From assembly GCA_013398615.1 (NCBI GenBank), contig VZSR01000514.1:3630669-3694668 (forward strand): a DNA stretch of 64,000 nucleotides. Direction: 5' to 3'. The notes beneath the pieces are model-generated. The model saw only the letters and a list, made by a program, of their open reading frames with translations. It had not been told where the DNA came from and ran no database searches. Below are positions 21,981 to 33,427 of this stretch, piece by piece. Position 1 is the first letter of the stretch. The number at the start of each line of letters is the position of its first letter. This stretch comes from Brachypodius melanocephalos (lineage: Eukaryota; Chordata; Aves; Passeriformes; Pycnonotidae). The position numbers and the translations under genes are program-made.

Positions 21981-23193
21981 CTGAAAAAAAAAGTGTTTTT
22001 TAAACCTATTATCCTTAGTAACGAGAAAACATCACAGTTCTTTAAGTAGGGTTATGACACAGGACAGTTATGTGCTAAGAAAATTATAAAGTAGAGGAAA
22101 TTATAGATATATTCCCTGGACTCAGTTCTTTATTGTTTAGGGTTTTCTTCCCCACAGTTGTTCCAGGTACATGGAAAATTGATTCTTCCCTTGCTAGACA
22201 GAAAGTTAGAAATATGATTTTTTCTGCAAGGATCAACAATTTCCCTCCTTTCGATGACAAATTTTTGTTTAAAGTAGAATTTCATGTGTTTGCACATGTC
22301 TGGCCCCATCTCAAATAATTGATTTAGACAGAAAAATGAGGCTGGTCAAACACTGCAAAATAATTAGATTCCTGGATTATCAAATATTGGAAAAGCTTTC
22401 CTTTCCCTGTGTCTTTTTTGTATTAGCTTTCTGCAAACATCTGCTCCATAGTCTATACAGCAGCATTTGTTAGTCTGAGAAAGTTACTATTTCACTCCAT
22501 GACTTGATGTCCCATTCAGAAAATAGGAATAACAGGATTTCCTGATCTGAGGATAAGCACATTAGAGGGTATTTCTTAACAGGTGAGACTTCACTAAATA
22601 TTAGGAACTAGATATAATTTCATCATCCAGTCTCTTTCCACAATTAATGGAGAGGTAGGTTGCTTTGGAACAAGGGGAACTGAATTTTGTCTTTTTATGC
22701 ATTAGCTTAAGAGCAAGGCAATATAATCCATTTATATGGACAACGAATTTTGGACAACAGCTTAGGAGAAATGAGTCTGAGCTGAAGTGAGGAAAAGTAG
22801 ACCTGTGCAACTGCTGATTTTTGGGCAAATATAGTCATGAATGAAAAGAAAAATGCTTTGGTTGGCACAAGGGATGTACAACAGTAAAAGGTAACACTTT
22901 CTCTACCCTTATTACTCCTAATTTATTCTGTTCTCTTTGCTATGGGGTTAAACTGAAGTCAAACTCTGAGTAGAATAATAAAAATAATTTTCTGGTATGT
23001 AAAGTCTAATAGCATATTCAGTCTTTTTCTTTGAACATCTCTGTACTGTTGCAAAGGGACGTTTACTCTTTCATAAAAGGTTTGCAAAAAGCTACCCTGA
23101 ACCAAAATAAACAAACAGTAAATGGCAGGTTGAATCTTCTTTTAGGACATTTCCTATGGTTCTTGTTTAAACCAGTGATTCTGTGTCATTTAC
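21981..23193 (-). other. Intron (1.2 kb)
   Basis: No coding sequence. A weak MIR-like stretch lies around 22490-22575. Confidence 0.9.
22490..22575 (+). mobile_element. Weak MIR-like stretch
   Basis: CCCATTCAGAAAATAGGAAT followed by GATCTGAGGATAAG resembles the opposite orientation of the MIR core (CATCTGTAAAATGGG ... TGAGGATTAA). Short and weak. Confidence 0.3.
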
Positions 23194-23270
23194 CTGCCTC
23201 CAAGTGTTCCCAGCATCAGAAGTAACAAACATGCTGATGTCATTGTCTGATAGTTCAGTGCCTATATTAC
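23194..23270 (-). CDS. SORCS1: SORCS1 exon: VPS10 propeller Asp-box SDAGNTWRQ
   Basis: A 77-base exon. The acceptor CTTACAG is followed by GT, which completes the split Gly, then 25 codons to CAG before a GTAAAT donor. It reads NIGTELSDNDISMFV, then TSDAGNTWRQ, a canonical Asp-box (S-x-D-x-G-x-x-W form, with Thr before Ser-Asp). Compared with recalled human SORCS1 it differs mainly at GTELSDND (human GSELSDTD) and VTSD (human VSSD). Phase agrees with both neighbours. Confidence 0.96.
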
Positions 23271-23758
23271 CTGTAAGATGAGCACTGGTTAGTGAAGGAA
23301 TCCTCTCAGAAACAGCAGAATGAACAAAGCAAGGGAGTAAATGTTTTGGGGTTGTTTGGGGTTTTTTTGTTTTTTGGTTTGTTTTTTTTTGCAGTTGTTG
23401 AATTTCTGGGTTTGGGAGGAAAATGAGAGGGAAGGGGGAAGAGGGAAGGAGTTTCAGTCTGAAAAAGTATATATAAAAGACCCAATATATACAACTCTAC
23501 AAACCTCCACATGCAGAAGAAATGCCCTAATTTGATCTTATGCTCACAGGAGAGGAAGACTAGCCACGATCTCCTCTGTCTTGAAGGCTGGTTTCCATAA
23601 AAAGCCTGTGACAAGCTGAAGGCCCGTAAGGATTTTCATTTGACAGGCTGCCTCCTTTCCCTGGTGTGACACCCCAGAGCCACCCAGCACCCTCCACAGA
23701 CTCCAGGGTTTGTCCAGGTTTGCACATCAAGCACGGGCAATTTTCAAATGTTTCGTAC
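23271..23758 (-). other. Shortest intron (488 bases)
   Basis: Contains a T/G-rich low-complexity patch at 23343-23391 and otherwise nothing recognised. Confidence 0.9.
23343..23391. repeat. T/G-rich low-complexity patch
   Basis: Runs of T separated by GG or GGGG, of the same type as the patch at 44.2 kb. Confidence 0.85.
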
Positions 23759-23861
23759 CTGAAGCTACAATGATGCTGGGGGCAGTGTCTCGGCTGGCGA
23801 TGTTTCCTGAGGTGTAGGGGTTGTCTGAGACCTTCAAGTGAAGATGGAGGGAGCAATAGGG
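23759..23861 (-). CDS. SORCS1: SORCS1 exon: VPS10 propeller, PYCSLHLHLKVS
   Basis: A 103-base exon with acceptor TTTCCACAG, 34 codons and one base (G) of a split Gly, donor GTACGA. It reads PYCSLHLHLKVSDNPYTSG, then NIASRDTAPSIIVAS. LKVS and NPYTSG match SORCS1; SORCS3 has LQLS and NPYSSG. It is followed by the shortest intron of the window (488 bases). It opens the dense block of six exons between 23.9 and 17.8 kb. Confidence 0.97.
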
Positions 23862-26800
23862 CTGTGGAAAAAGGGGAAATAAAAGTAAAAAGCAGACACA
23901 ACAATGCATGCTCCTACTTCTACAGGCTTAGAAACATAAGAGTGTCTTTCTATATTTCTCCCTTGCTCATTGCCTTCAGTAACCCCTAGAGGGGCACAGC
24001 CACTTTGCCATCATTTTCTGACACAACCTCTTCCCAGTGGGAAACTGCTGAAACCTTCTTTCAAGGACCAGGTCTTTGAGGCTGTACCTCAAAGGAGGGG
24101 ACCAGGCTTGCAGGGGCAGGTGATGGTAAGGACTGTCCTGACTCGCGTGGCTCCTACTCTTTGAGAAGAAATCATGCAGATTGATGCAGATATGAAATGA
24201 CTCTGAGCAGCACTACCCAGGCTATCTCTGAAACAAGAAGCAATTTAACCCCGCTGGTGTGGTGTTGAATCATCACTAATTAGCTAAGAAAAAATACTTA
24301 TTTCATACAATTTCTTAACTCTTTTTGACGCATGACTGTTCTGAAATGCACTGCAATAAATACAAAGAGGTACCACGACTGGAAAGTGTAAGTTTAAAGC
24401 AAAGCTTCATTGCCCATCTAGATGTGACCTTTAAGATTTCAATACGAATACATCCATGGAAACCTTACCTATTTGCTATTGATTTTGTATGCTGGATTCT
24501 CAGGTTAAGACACAAGTGGTACAGAATAAATCAGATGAGCAAGAAGGTAAAACAGATGGGCAGATTTTCAAAGCTGCCATTACAATTCCCTCCAAATCTG
24601 TAATGTGATAATATCTGAAAAATTCTGAGTAGTATTTCCTTCACTTAGGTTTTATTTCGAGATTTTTTTTTCTTTCAAACCTCTTGAAGAGCCCCTCATG
24701 AAACATGCTGAGGAGCAGGGGAAAAATACTGGCAAGAAAACCTGAAGCAAACTGACCCAATCAAGGGGGACGTCACACAGGAACAGAACTGGAGCAAAGC
24801 CCATGCTTCAGCTTGCCCAGCTCTGTAAGAGAACGAGGGGCTGTGCACAGGGACCTTCAGGCTCAAAGGAGGCAGGTTTTCCTGAATAATACCAGCTCCC
24901 TAAAGACTAGTTCTACAGCCCCAAGAGTCTGGAAGGCTTCCTCAGTAGGAGACCTAGTCCCACAGGTCACTGGAGGAAGACCACTTATCCATCCCATCCC
25001 AGAGCAGGTGAATATGGCTGAAATGACAATCCCCCTGTGGAGACAGGCAGGGCTCTTTTGGCAAAGGCAAATGAGGGTGGTGAGGAGAGATGGGAGCTCT
25101 CACTTCTGTGAGACAGAGAAAGGGGACGTGGGCTGTGCAGCAGGGAGCACCAGCTGCCAAGTGCAATGCAGTGAGCAGCCTAACTCCGAGTGACAGCCTT
25201 GCCAGCGCCGCCGCCGGAGCAGCCCGGGGCACCGCGAGGGAGCAGAAAACAAATCGAGCTGACACGAATGCAGGAAGTGGAAAAGCACTGCAAGAGCATG
25301 AACTCTTTGCTTTTACATTTCGATAGGCTGTGAGAAAGCTAAATAGAAAGCATATTTTTAAAACTAGCATACTCCAAGCCCGCTTCGGCATTTTGAAGAC
25401 AGAACCTAATGGCAACTCAGCCAATTCCCAACTCAGATGAGACCTTGTTAAGGTTCCATCTTTGTGCTACCAGAGGTTTCCTTTCAAATTTATCTCATTT
25501 CACAGATCTAGCACACAGAAGTGGAATATATCTCCCCAATATTAAAAGCCAGGCCATCTGTCTAAGCAGGCAGATGGTCTTTTTAGTGACATGACTTCTT
25601 ACTGGTTAGACTGCAGTAATGCTTAGACTCCCTAGTGACAACTGGGTATGGTGTGAAAACCAACCTTTCCACTCTTAGCCAAACAGCTGAAGTCACTGCC
25701 CAGCCCATGGCCACCCCAGATCCTGACTGTGTTAACATTCTCTTCCTCATTCCCCTACACACCTTCTGCATCTCTGTCCTCATACAGTTCATCAGCAGAT
25801 ATTTTTCCAGCTTCCTTCCTAACCTCCTTAGCCAACAGTTTAGCTGCTGTGTACTCACTTCTGTTTTAATTCTCACTTAGTTTAGGTTTAAAGACCAGAG
25901 GCACAGAGCACACAGCACTGCACTCACAGGCTGGGGACTGTACTGTCACTCTGGGAAAAAGGCAGATCCCATTCTGCCAATGAGCTGGAACATCCATCAT
26001 TGCCGAGTCCTGAGCTATTGCTGGAGACAACTGTGCTGCACACCAGCAGTGGGAAAGCATTAGTATCTGCTGTGCAGCAAGGATGGGAGCTAAATTATGT
26101 GTACAATGGACTAAGAAGATTTCACTTATCTATGCCATAAGGAAAAGCAGGATCGTGTCAGGAACAGTCATGTCTACAAGGAAAAGGAGCAATTCACATA
26201 AGGAGGTAAAACTAGTGATGCAGGGGTGGCTAAAGAGGTGAGTGGAGTTTGTGAAGTGTTTAAATGCTAAGCTATGTCACACTGACAAGGAACAGAATTG
26301 CCTCAGAGCAGGGGAAAATCCCTTTTCTCCGCATTTTTCCTCAGCAGAAAACCCTTATGGATCCCTGACTTATTTCCAGGAATGTAAACTCAGAGTGCTT
26401 TTGCTTCAAAAACTTCCCCAGCGCTCCCAGCTTCTCTGGTTTACTCTCTATAATTTCTAGAATTTTTTCATTCCATATTTTGCCTTCATCTTCCCCACCA
26501 TTAAGTGTGAACTTCAGATGAGATTTTTAAACAGCTTGTCTCTCTTGCAGAGTTGCTATTTCACTTTGTGGTTTGGTTTCTATGACAGGCAGAATGCCTG
26601 TTCCTGTAAAAACCTAATGAGTAAGATTAGTTCAGATTTCTGCTATTCACTTTCTTTCAAATGTGCAAGTTGACCACCTGAGACTCTGCATGCTCAACAG
26701 AGGTTTCCTGCTCCTCTGCTTGTGAAAACCTAAACATGGAGGAGTACTGGGACAATGAAAGAGGCTCTTGCCTGTTTAACCCAATGTTAGGGGAAGAGGA

Positions 26801-29092
26801 AAAATAAACATTGCTAAATATTCTTCTGGCTTTATCACAGGGCAGGGCTGAATCTCCTTTCCATTCTCCTGAAAGGACAAAGACTGAGATACAAGGTTAA
26901 AGTCCATTGAGGATTTGTCCCTTAGCACCCTGAAATCACGAAGCAATTCCTTCACTCCAGCTCAAGTCTCAGAGCACTTAAGAAATGTAAACAGCATGAC
27001 AAACATCCACTGAGCTTGCACAGGTGGAAGTAATTCTCAGAGCAAGTACATGGTTGCACAGAGAGCAAAATAAAAACAAACTAATGTTTAAATAGTTGTT
27101 TATGCACAGTGGAGCTCCAAGGATGTAAATGCAATCCCCAGAGAACCATGAGCTTTTCTAGGTCAGTTCTCACTGTGTCCCTACAAGTGCCCACACTTCT
27201 GCTCCTCCTCCTGACCCTTTGCCTGGCTTGTTCAAGTTTATCACCCTCGAGGGAATCCAGCTTGTTCACGCAGAGCTGGTCTAATTTTAAATGAAGTTTA
27301 TTGTATTCTCTGGTGCCCATGGATATAGTAACAGATACAGAAAGGATGGGAAGGCTTGAAGGGAGCCATAACTCCCCCATTTCTCTTTCACACACAGATA
27401 TATATGATCACTTACATTATATAATGGGCAACTACAGTGGTAGGCATAGCCTTGTATATAAAATACCCAATTCCTGCGAGGCATTGGCCCATAAGGGCCA
27501 CACACAGCAGTATCACTGGCTCACTTATAACCAGAATGGCAAGTCAGACTCTGCATGATCAGCACAAAAATACCAGGAAAGATCTCTCAGAAGTCTAACT
27601 TCAAATTTATGGAAAAAAGAGAAAAAGTCTACTTTTATTATTTTACATTCCTATGTGGTTTTTTTGTTCTTCTGCCTTGCCAGTCCCCTAGAATATTATA
27701 CTATCATATCATGTAATAAAAATCTTGAATTTCTGATAAAATTGGTTGCAATTTGAGAAGGTCAAGATGTCATTTGTTTTTTACTGAGTATGTTCACTTG
27801 AGTTAAAACTAGATCATACAATCTATTTGAAATACAAAGGCTTCTTTGCAAAGTCCCTTCCAAAGCACTGAATTGCTTTATGCCTGCAAATTTTTTTGCA
27901 TGTCATCTTTTTCGGTTTTCACCTCACAGAAACATCTAATTAAAAATTCACTTAGTTACGATTTTTAAAAATTTGAAAGAAGAAAACAAACCCAAAGAAA
28001 TTTAGTCATGCTCTGAAATAACTCTTCTGTCTCACCCCAGTCTTTTCTGTTTATTTTTTCCAAACTGGACAGAAAATGAAGGGCTTGCATTTTGGCTCAA
28101 TCAAAAAATCAATTATTTGAACAGCTTCAAATATTTATTCTTTGCTCTTGCAATAGTGCATAGCATTCAGTTAAGAGATTAGTGTAGCATTCAGCTACAA
28201 AATATAATGCTGATTCAGATTCTAATGCCTCAAAACGAGATTTTTTATTTTTTTTTAATGGAAAACAACATGCAAGTACAGGACAGTACTTGCAGTAAGA
28301 GCAATTTCAATAGTGTCCCGGATTCTGCCTGGAACTATATTAGAATTAGTATAATATGAAAGCTATTGAGAATCCCAAATACAGGGGTTCTAAGTATTAT
28401 CCCACTACCGTGAATAGATTTTATCAGCTGAAAAATATGTCAAAATCAGTTTAAACTTTCTAATTTCATAGAGGTCTCCTATTCTATTCACATTACTTAT
28501 ATTTCACTTTCCCTCTTGGAAACTGTTTGCATATAATAATGATTAAAGACTTAGCTATATGTGGATCTATATCAATAAGTACAGAGATAGATACAATTTA
28601 CACCAACACAAAGCTGTACATATATTTGGATGAATGTGTCGATTCTCACTTCTGAGCTCAAAGAGAAAATGATGAATGTTAATAAATATTAATGCCAACA
28701 GAGCAGCATGAAAGCAATCCCAGCTCTCTTTTCCTCTGAGCCTGTTTCCAGTTACTGTGTCTCAGAGTTCTGAGCTACAGCAGCTCTTGCCTCCCATCTA
28801 GTGTCCAGACAACAACTGCCAGACACAGTTCCAGCTTCCCCTGCTCTTCCAGGGAACACAGCGCTTCTGCACAAGGCAGCTGATCCACAATGCTTACATT
28901 TGTTACAGAAATTAAATTAAATTAACCTAAATTACAATGCAATAACCTTCAGGCAGCCCAAACATGAAGCACTGCACTGTGAGATACACCGCATGGAGAG
29001 GGGAGCTGCCCACTCTTTGTTGTGTTATCTGGTAAAAAAAAAGATTGTTCTGGGGTATTACCACCCTCCAAGTTCCCCCTTCAGGTACTTAC
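23862..29092 (-). other. Intron (5.2 kb)
   Basis: No supported coding sequence. A short CpG cluster stands out at 25188-25240. The span 27600-28960 is very AT-rich with several TAAT and ATTAA runs (for example 28912-28926). Confidence 0.88.
25188..25240. other. Small isolated CpG cluster
   Basis: The last 40 bases contain seven CpG (GCGCCGCCGCCGG, CCCGGGG, ACCGCGAGG) in an intron otherwise poor in CpG. It is far too short for a usual CpG island. No promoter or exon could be tied to it. Confidence 0.6.
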
Positions 29093-29239
29093 TAGGAGAC
29101 ACTGAATGGGATTTCCTCTCAGGTCCGTGTGTGGAGCCTGCAACAAACTCCAGTCTCTCCCTTTATTGTAGGTGATGAAAGTTTTCACTTGGTTGTCAAT
29201 CTTCTTGTTAGCCAAGAACATTCCCTTTATCCCTGCTAC
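29093..29239 (-). CDS. SORCS1: SORCS1 exon: VPS10 propeller, AGIKGMFLANKK and Asp-box YNKGRDW
   Basis: A 147-base, 49-codon exon, phase 0 to 0, with acceptor TTTTTCCTAG and donor CTA/GTAAGT. It begins VAGIKGMFLANKKIDNQV, then KTFITYNKGRDWSLLQAP (an Asp-box-type motif), and ends HTDLRGNPIQCLL. The cysteine near the end pairs in the family with the one in the next exon (PYC). Recalled mammalian SORCS1 reads RLLQAPDTDLRGDPVHCLL here, so this exon has about five changes clustered near its end, more than its neighbours. Confidence 0.97.
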
Positions 29240-32200
29240 CTAGGAAAAATTGACATGGCTGAAAAATACATCAAGTCCATGCAGGTTCTGTGCATGTCCC
29301 TTTTTTCTCTGTCAAACCCACCAGGGCTCTGATGGCTCTGTCAGAGTGGTCAGTGTCAGGGCCAGAATTGCCCTTGTACATCAAAGGCAAGCTGGGGTGC
29401 TGGGGAAAAGATAAAGCCATCACAGGTGCAAAGGTGACAAATGGGATAGAAATACTATATTCCAGAGTCATCATGGGAACATGGCAAGAGATCAGCAGCA
29501 TTATCTGTAAAGTGACAACCTCTCAACTGTGCAGGCATCCTTCCCCCTGAAAGATGAAACATGCACAGGCAATTATTTTTGTCTTGCACAGCAGCAGCAG
29601 GAAACAGCAGCAATTTTGTCCTTGTGGAGAAAACAGCAACACACACACATAAACTTGCAGTTCAGTGTTTCTATTCTCATCCAGCCTTCTTCAGACATTT
29701 CATCTAAAGGATCTCAATGTGTTTCGTAATTATCAGTGTTTCAATAGGATAACTTGAGGCACAGGGGTATTTTTATTATGGTTTTGTATTTTGAGGAAAC
29801 CAAAGCACTGGTGACTCAAGCAAGGCCATACAGAGAGCTGGCAATGAGGTCTTCATCCTTTTACTTTTTCCTGGTGTTTTACCCAACAGTTTAAATTCAC
29901 AGACCTGCAGGAGGATTTGCAAAGACATGATGCTAACAGATTCACATTGGAACCAAGCCTAAAAGTATCTTAGTGAGGAGAAAAAAAAGCCAACCTCAAA
30001 CCACAACTCACACTGCAGAATGTTCCCATCTTCTCAGCACACTGAAAATCAATATCCCAATAGCTGCTGCAGCCTGCAAATGGATTTGTTAGGCTGTCAT
30101 TCTGCAATCTGAGTGCCGCAATAAAAAGGGAAGTGAAACCAGGAGAAGGAGGGGGAAAGTGAGAAACTTTCTGGTTTCCAGCAAGTCTGTTCAGTCATCC
30201 ACCTCGACTCTGCTTATGATGTAGAATTAGCAGACAGAATCATCCATCAAGAGGTTTTATTCACAGAGATTAAATGGCATGGCAAATAGTTACACAGCAG
30301 ATTCAGAGCTTTTTCCAGCTCAACCCATTTAATTATGTGGCTGGATTTGGATACTACAGCTACCAGTGAATGGGACCTTATTGCACTTTTAATCACGTGC
30401 TGTGAGACTGCTTGTGCACAGTGCTTTGGTTCAGCACAGTGATGTACTTAGTCATTCAAATAGCACCTTCCTGAATTTCATTTGAAGTTCGTAAAGACTT
30501 TGACATGGCTTGCTATAAAGGGCAAGTCTTTAAATTAAATAGTTAACTTCATTGTTGATAGAAGCAGAAAAAAAGATGACCTTTTCAGTTTCCCAGCTGG
30601 ATTGTTTGATCCCACCCAACTAAGTATTCAGGATTTCTTTGTTGTAGTAGAAAGGCACCCCGAGAAGACAAGGGTACTCCTGTCTCAGAGTGGTATTTCA
30701 TGAATAGACAGGGATGGAAAAATAACATAGTTCTGCCTTTACTACCAGAGGCTAGAGCCTATAGCTGCGGTTGTACTTCGCTTTGTTGCTGTCCCAAAAT
30801 TGTTCTATTATATAGTCCCTGTGAAATGTTGGCCATAAATGATTAAAGAGCACTTTATATATCAGGCAATAAAAGTGTTCTGAAATCCTGAAATTTTTTT
30901 TCTTTTTATGATTCTAGTCATGGGCTGGGACTCAGAATCCTTTCCTGAGAAAGCAAAGTTATTCTGTCAGTCTTGGACAGCTTTATCTTCAAAAAACACT
31001 GCACACACATGCTTGTGTACTCTCAGAAGGAGGAGACAGAGCAATTGCATATACACAACCCTGACACACACAGGGAGCTGTTCAGTCATAACAGAGAAAG
31101 ACCCAGGCAAGCAAGCGCACGACCACCAGTGGTCAGAGAGGAAAGCACTCCATCAGCTCCCACACAGGAATTGTAGAACCCTCACCACCCTGAATGCATT
31201 GTGTGCACATACTAATGCAGCTTCAGAAAGATCCATACAGGACACTGGAACACACAACTCTAAAGACATTTCTCAGTCCCCATCACCACCTTCATACATC
31301 ATACTTCTCAGCCAACATACATACTGCTAGAAAAAAAAGTGAGTTCCAGAGCTATAGGCATATATACCACAGCTACAGACACACCTCCTCACAGTCTGTT
31401 ATCACCTCAGTCATGGATTGCCACAGGCAGCACTGTCTTGCTGTGGACCATTCCAACAGAGCCATATCACATCACTGGGCAGAGGGACTAGACAGGGCAC
31501 TCAGACACAGTGGTCAGTGATTTAGCTCTTTCCTCACTTCAGGAGGAGGTCCGTAGGACAGCCTTTTTATGAACTCAAGGAGATACCATGAAAGAATTTT
31601 TATTTTCTCTTTGTATCCTGTGCAATTCCCTGCTTAGCAGCATTAAGCAGATTTATCCTTGACTTAGAATCAATGTAGGAATTACACACACAAACATGTT
31701 CACTGCAATGCAACCACAAGAACTTACTTCTAACACCTGACAACATGCACACAGACACCTGCACATTAAACAGGCCTTTCTCTGGCATCTTCTCTAATGA
31801 TGATGCTTTTAAAATATACTGCTGCCATCAGAGGAGGACTCATTTGGCAATCTCTCCACTTACTGTTAATTTATCCATGGAATTTTTTTTCCTTCTCTTA
31901 CCTTACTCTCCATTTTCCCCTAGATCACTATAAAAATCTGACTCAGAGAACCATGCTGGCTGGCTCTCTGCTCCCTTCCAGCAAGAACATCAAAGTGAAA
32001 GGAAGGTTTGTGCCAGGTTCCATGTCAGCCAATATTCCCTCTATCTAGATAATCAGCAAATATGATGTTGTAAGTCTGATTACATCAATTTCAATCCAGG
32101 TTGCTGTGTGGTGTCAGACAAATAAAACAAAAGATTTTTCTTTACCCCCTGGGATGTAGGACACCTTTACATAATGCAGTGAAGCTGCTTCCCCAGCTGA

Positions 32201-33247
32201 CAGTAATAAGAGGCAACAGTTTTTCCATGGGCTGCCAGCACTGTGGAGAGATTAATGGTAAAAAATGTCCAAATGACTGAAATGGCAGTGCCCATCCTCC
32301 TCTGGTCCATCTGCACTGATGTACAACTCTTGTGCTCTCTGAACAATTCAAGGTGGTTTCCAACTAGAGGGCAGCTGAAGGAAAACTACAGAGCAGAGCT
32401 AATATTGAGACAGTGACAGGGAAATACAGGAAACATCTTAATCTTCAGAGATACCCAGATCTACTTGATGACCTTTATTCTAAATGGTCAGAAAATACCC
32501 TGAAGGAGACCTGAACACAAAACCTAACCCTCAGAACAGCAGCTGAGGATTGAATTTCTCCTCAGTTGAGTGCTTGTCTCCAGAGGGAAAACAGGCAGCA
32601 GAGCAAGAGATGGACAAAGGCACATTGTAAGTCCTACTCTTAGGATCAGTTTTCATAGAAGGCAGTGCAAATTGGCCTTTTATGGTGAGCTTGAGCAGAG
32701 CACACTTGTTCAGAAAATGGGTCAGGGTAAAGAGGCCATCAAAATGAGGTATGAGAGTTTCCATGCTCGTGGGATAGCCCAAGAGGGCATATCTGTAACC
32801 ATTAAATTCCCAGAGTAGTCCAAGCTGAGAAAGGTGGCAAGGACAGCTGAAAATTGCAGTCTCTCCTTAACTTCTAAAACAAGAGATTAAGTTGCCAGAA
32901 ATACAACAAAAATTGGAGAAAGATACTACTGAGACTGCTGGGAGCTTTCAGAGCCATAAAGCCAACATGGGTCCAAGCAGGATTTTGGCTGACAGAGTTC
33001 CTCTTAGCAACTGAATGAACTATTCCATGACTTTTTCCTACGCATCAAAGAGCCATGAGCTGTTCCTCACCTGGGAACCTACTGGTGAATACAGCAGTAA
33101 ATCCAGGAAGGGTAAAACTCTGTGTTTAGTCATTTGTTGGCTTTGCTGTTCACACGCATTTTACCAGACTGATGTGCAAGGGGAAAACAGTACTGGCACC
33201 ATGTGAGCTCCTGAGATAGCAGTGAGATGTTTGGAGTTATGACATAC
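29240..33247 (-). other. Intron (4.0 kb)
   Basis: Holds an ancient MIR-like remnant (about 29700-29860) and CA-rich short runs near 29640 and 31000-31380. The open frames here show no protein family features. Confidence 0.88.
29700..29860 (+). mobile_element. Ancient MIR-like SINE remnant
   Basis: Shows AAGGATCTCAATGTGTTTC, GGATAACTTGAGGCACAGG, GTGACTCAAGCAAGGCCATA and AGAGAGCTGGCAATGAGG, in the order seen in MIR or core-SINE copies of amniotes. About 40 extra bases interrupt the middle. Confidence 0.5.
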
Positions 33248-33427
33248 CTCATAGAGGTCAATCATCACGTTCCCCTCCAGCCCTTGACTACTCTTGACGT
33301 TTTCCAAGGCCAGGGTGAAGTAGACCCCTCGGGTGTCGGAGATGTACAGGTTGTACGTGTCGTTCTGGTTCCACTCCTGCACAGCTGCAAACACCTGATT
33401 CTCATCTGTGCTGATAACATGCATGTC
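33248..33427 (-). CDS. SORCS1: SORCS1 exon: highly conserved VPS10 propeller core
   Basis: A 180-base, 60-codon exon, phase 0 at both ends, with acceptor TTTCCCCAG and donor GAG/GTATGT. It starts DMHVISTDENQVFAAVQEW and continues NQNDTYNLYISDTRGVYF, TLALENVKSSQGLEG and NVMIDLYE. The N-D-T sequon is a likely glycosylation site. This is among the best conserved stretches of the SorCS family. LALENVKSS favours SORCS1 over SORCS3, which has LAMENIKSS. It forms propeller strands that precede the AGIKG segment of the next exon. Confidence 0.98.

Noticed and set aside
24954..25424. 156-residue minus-strand open frame over the CpG cluster
   Set aside because: Biased composition from GC-rich DNA, no recognisable domain, and no splice-site or homology support.
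30908..31520. Overlapping 140- and 108-residue open frames
   Set aside because: Low-complexity His/Thr/Ser-rich translations of CA-rich DNA, with no family features.
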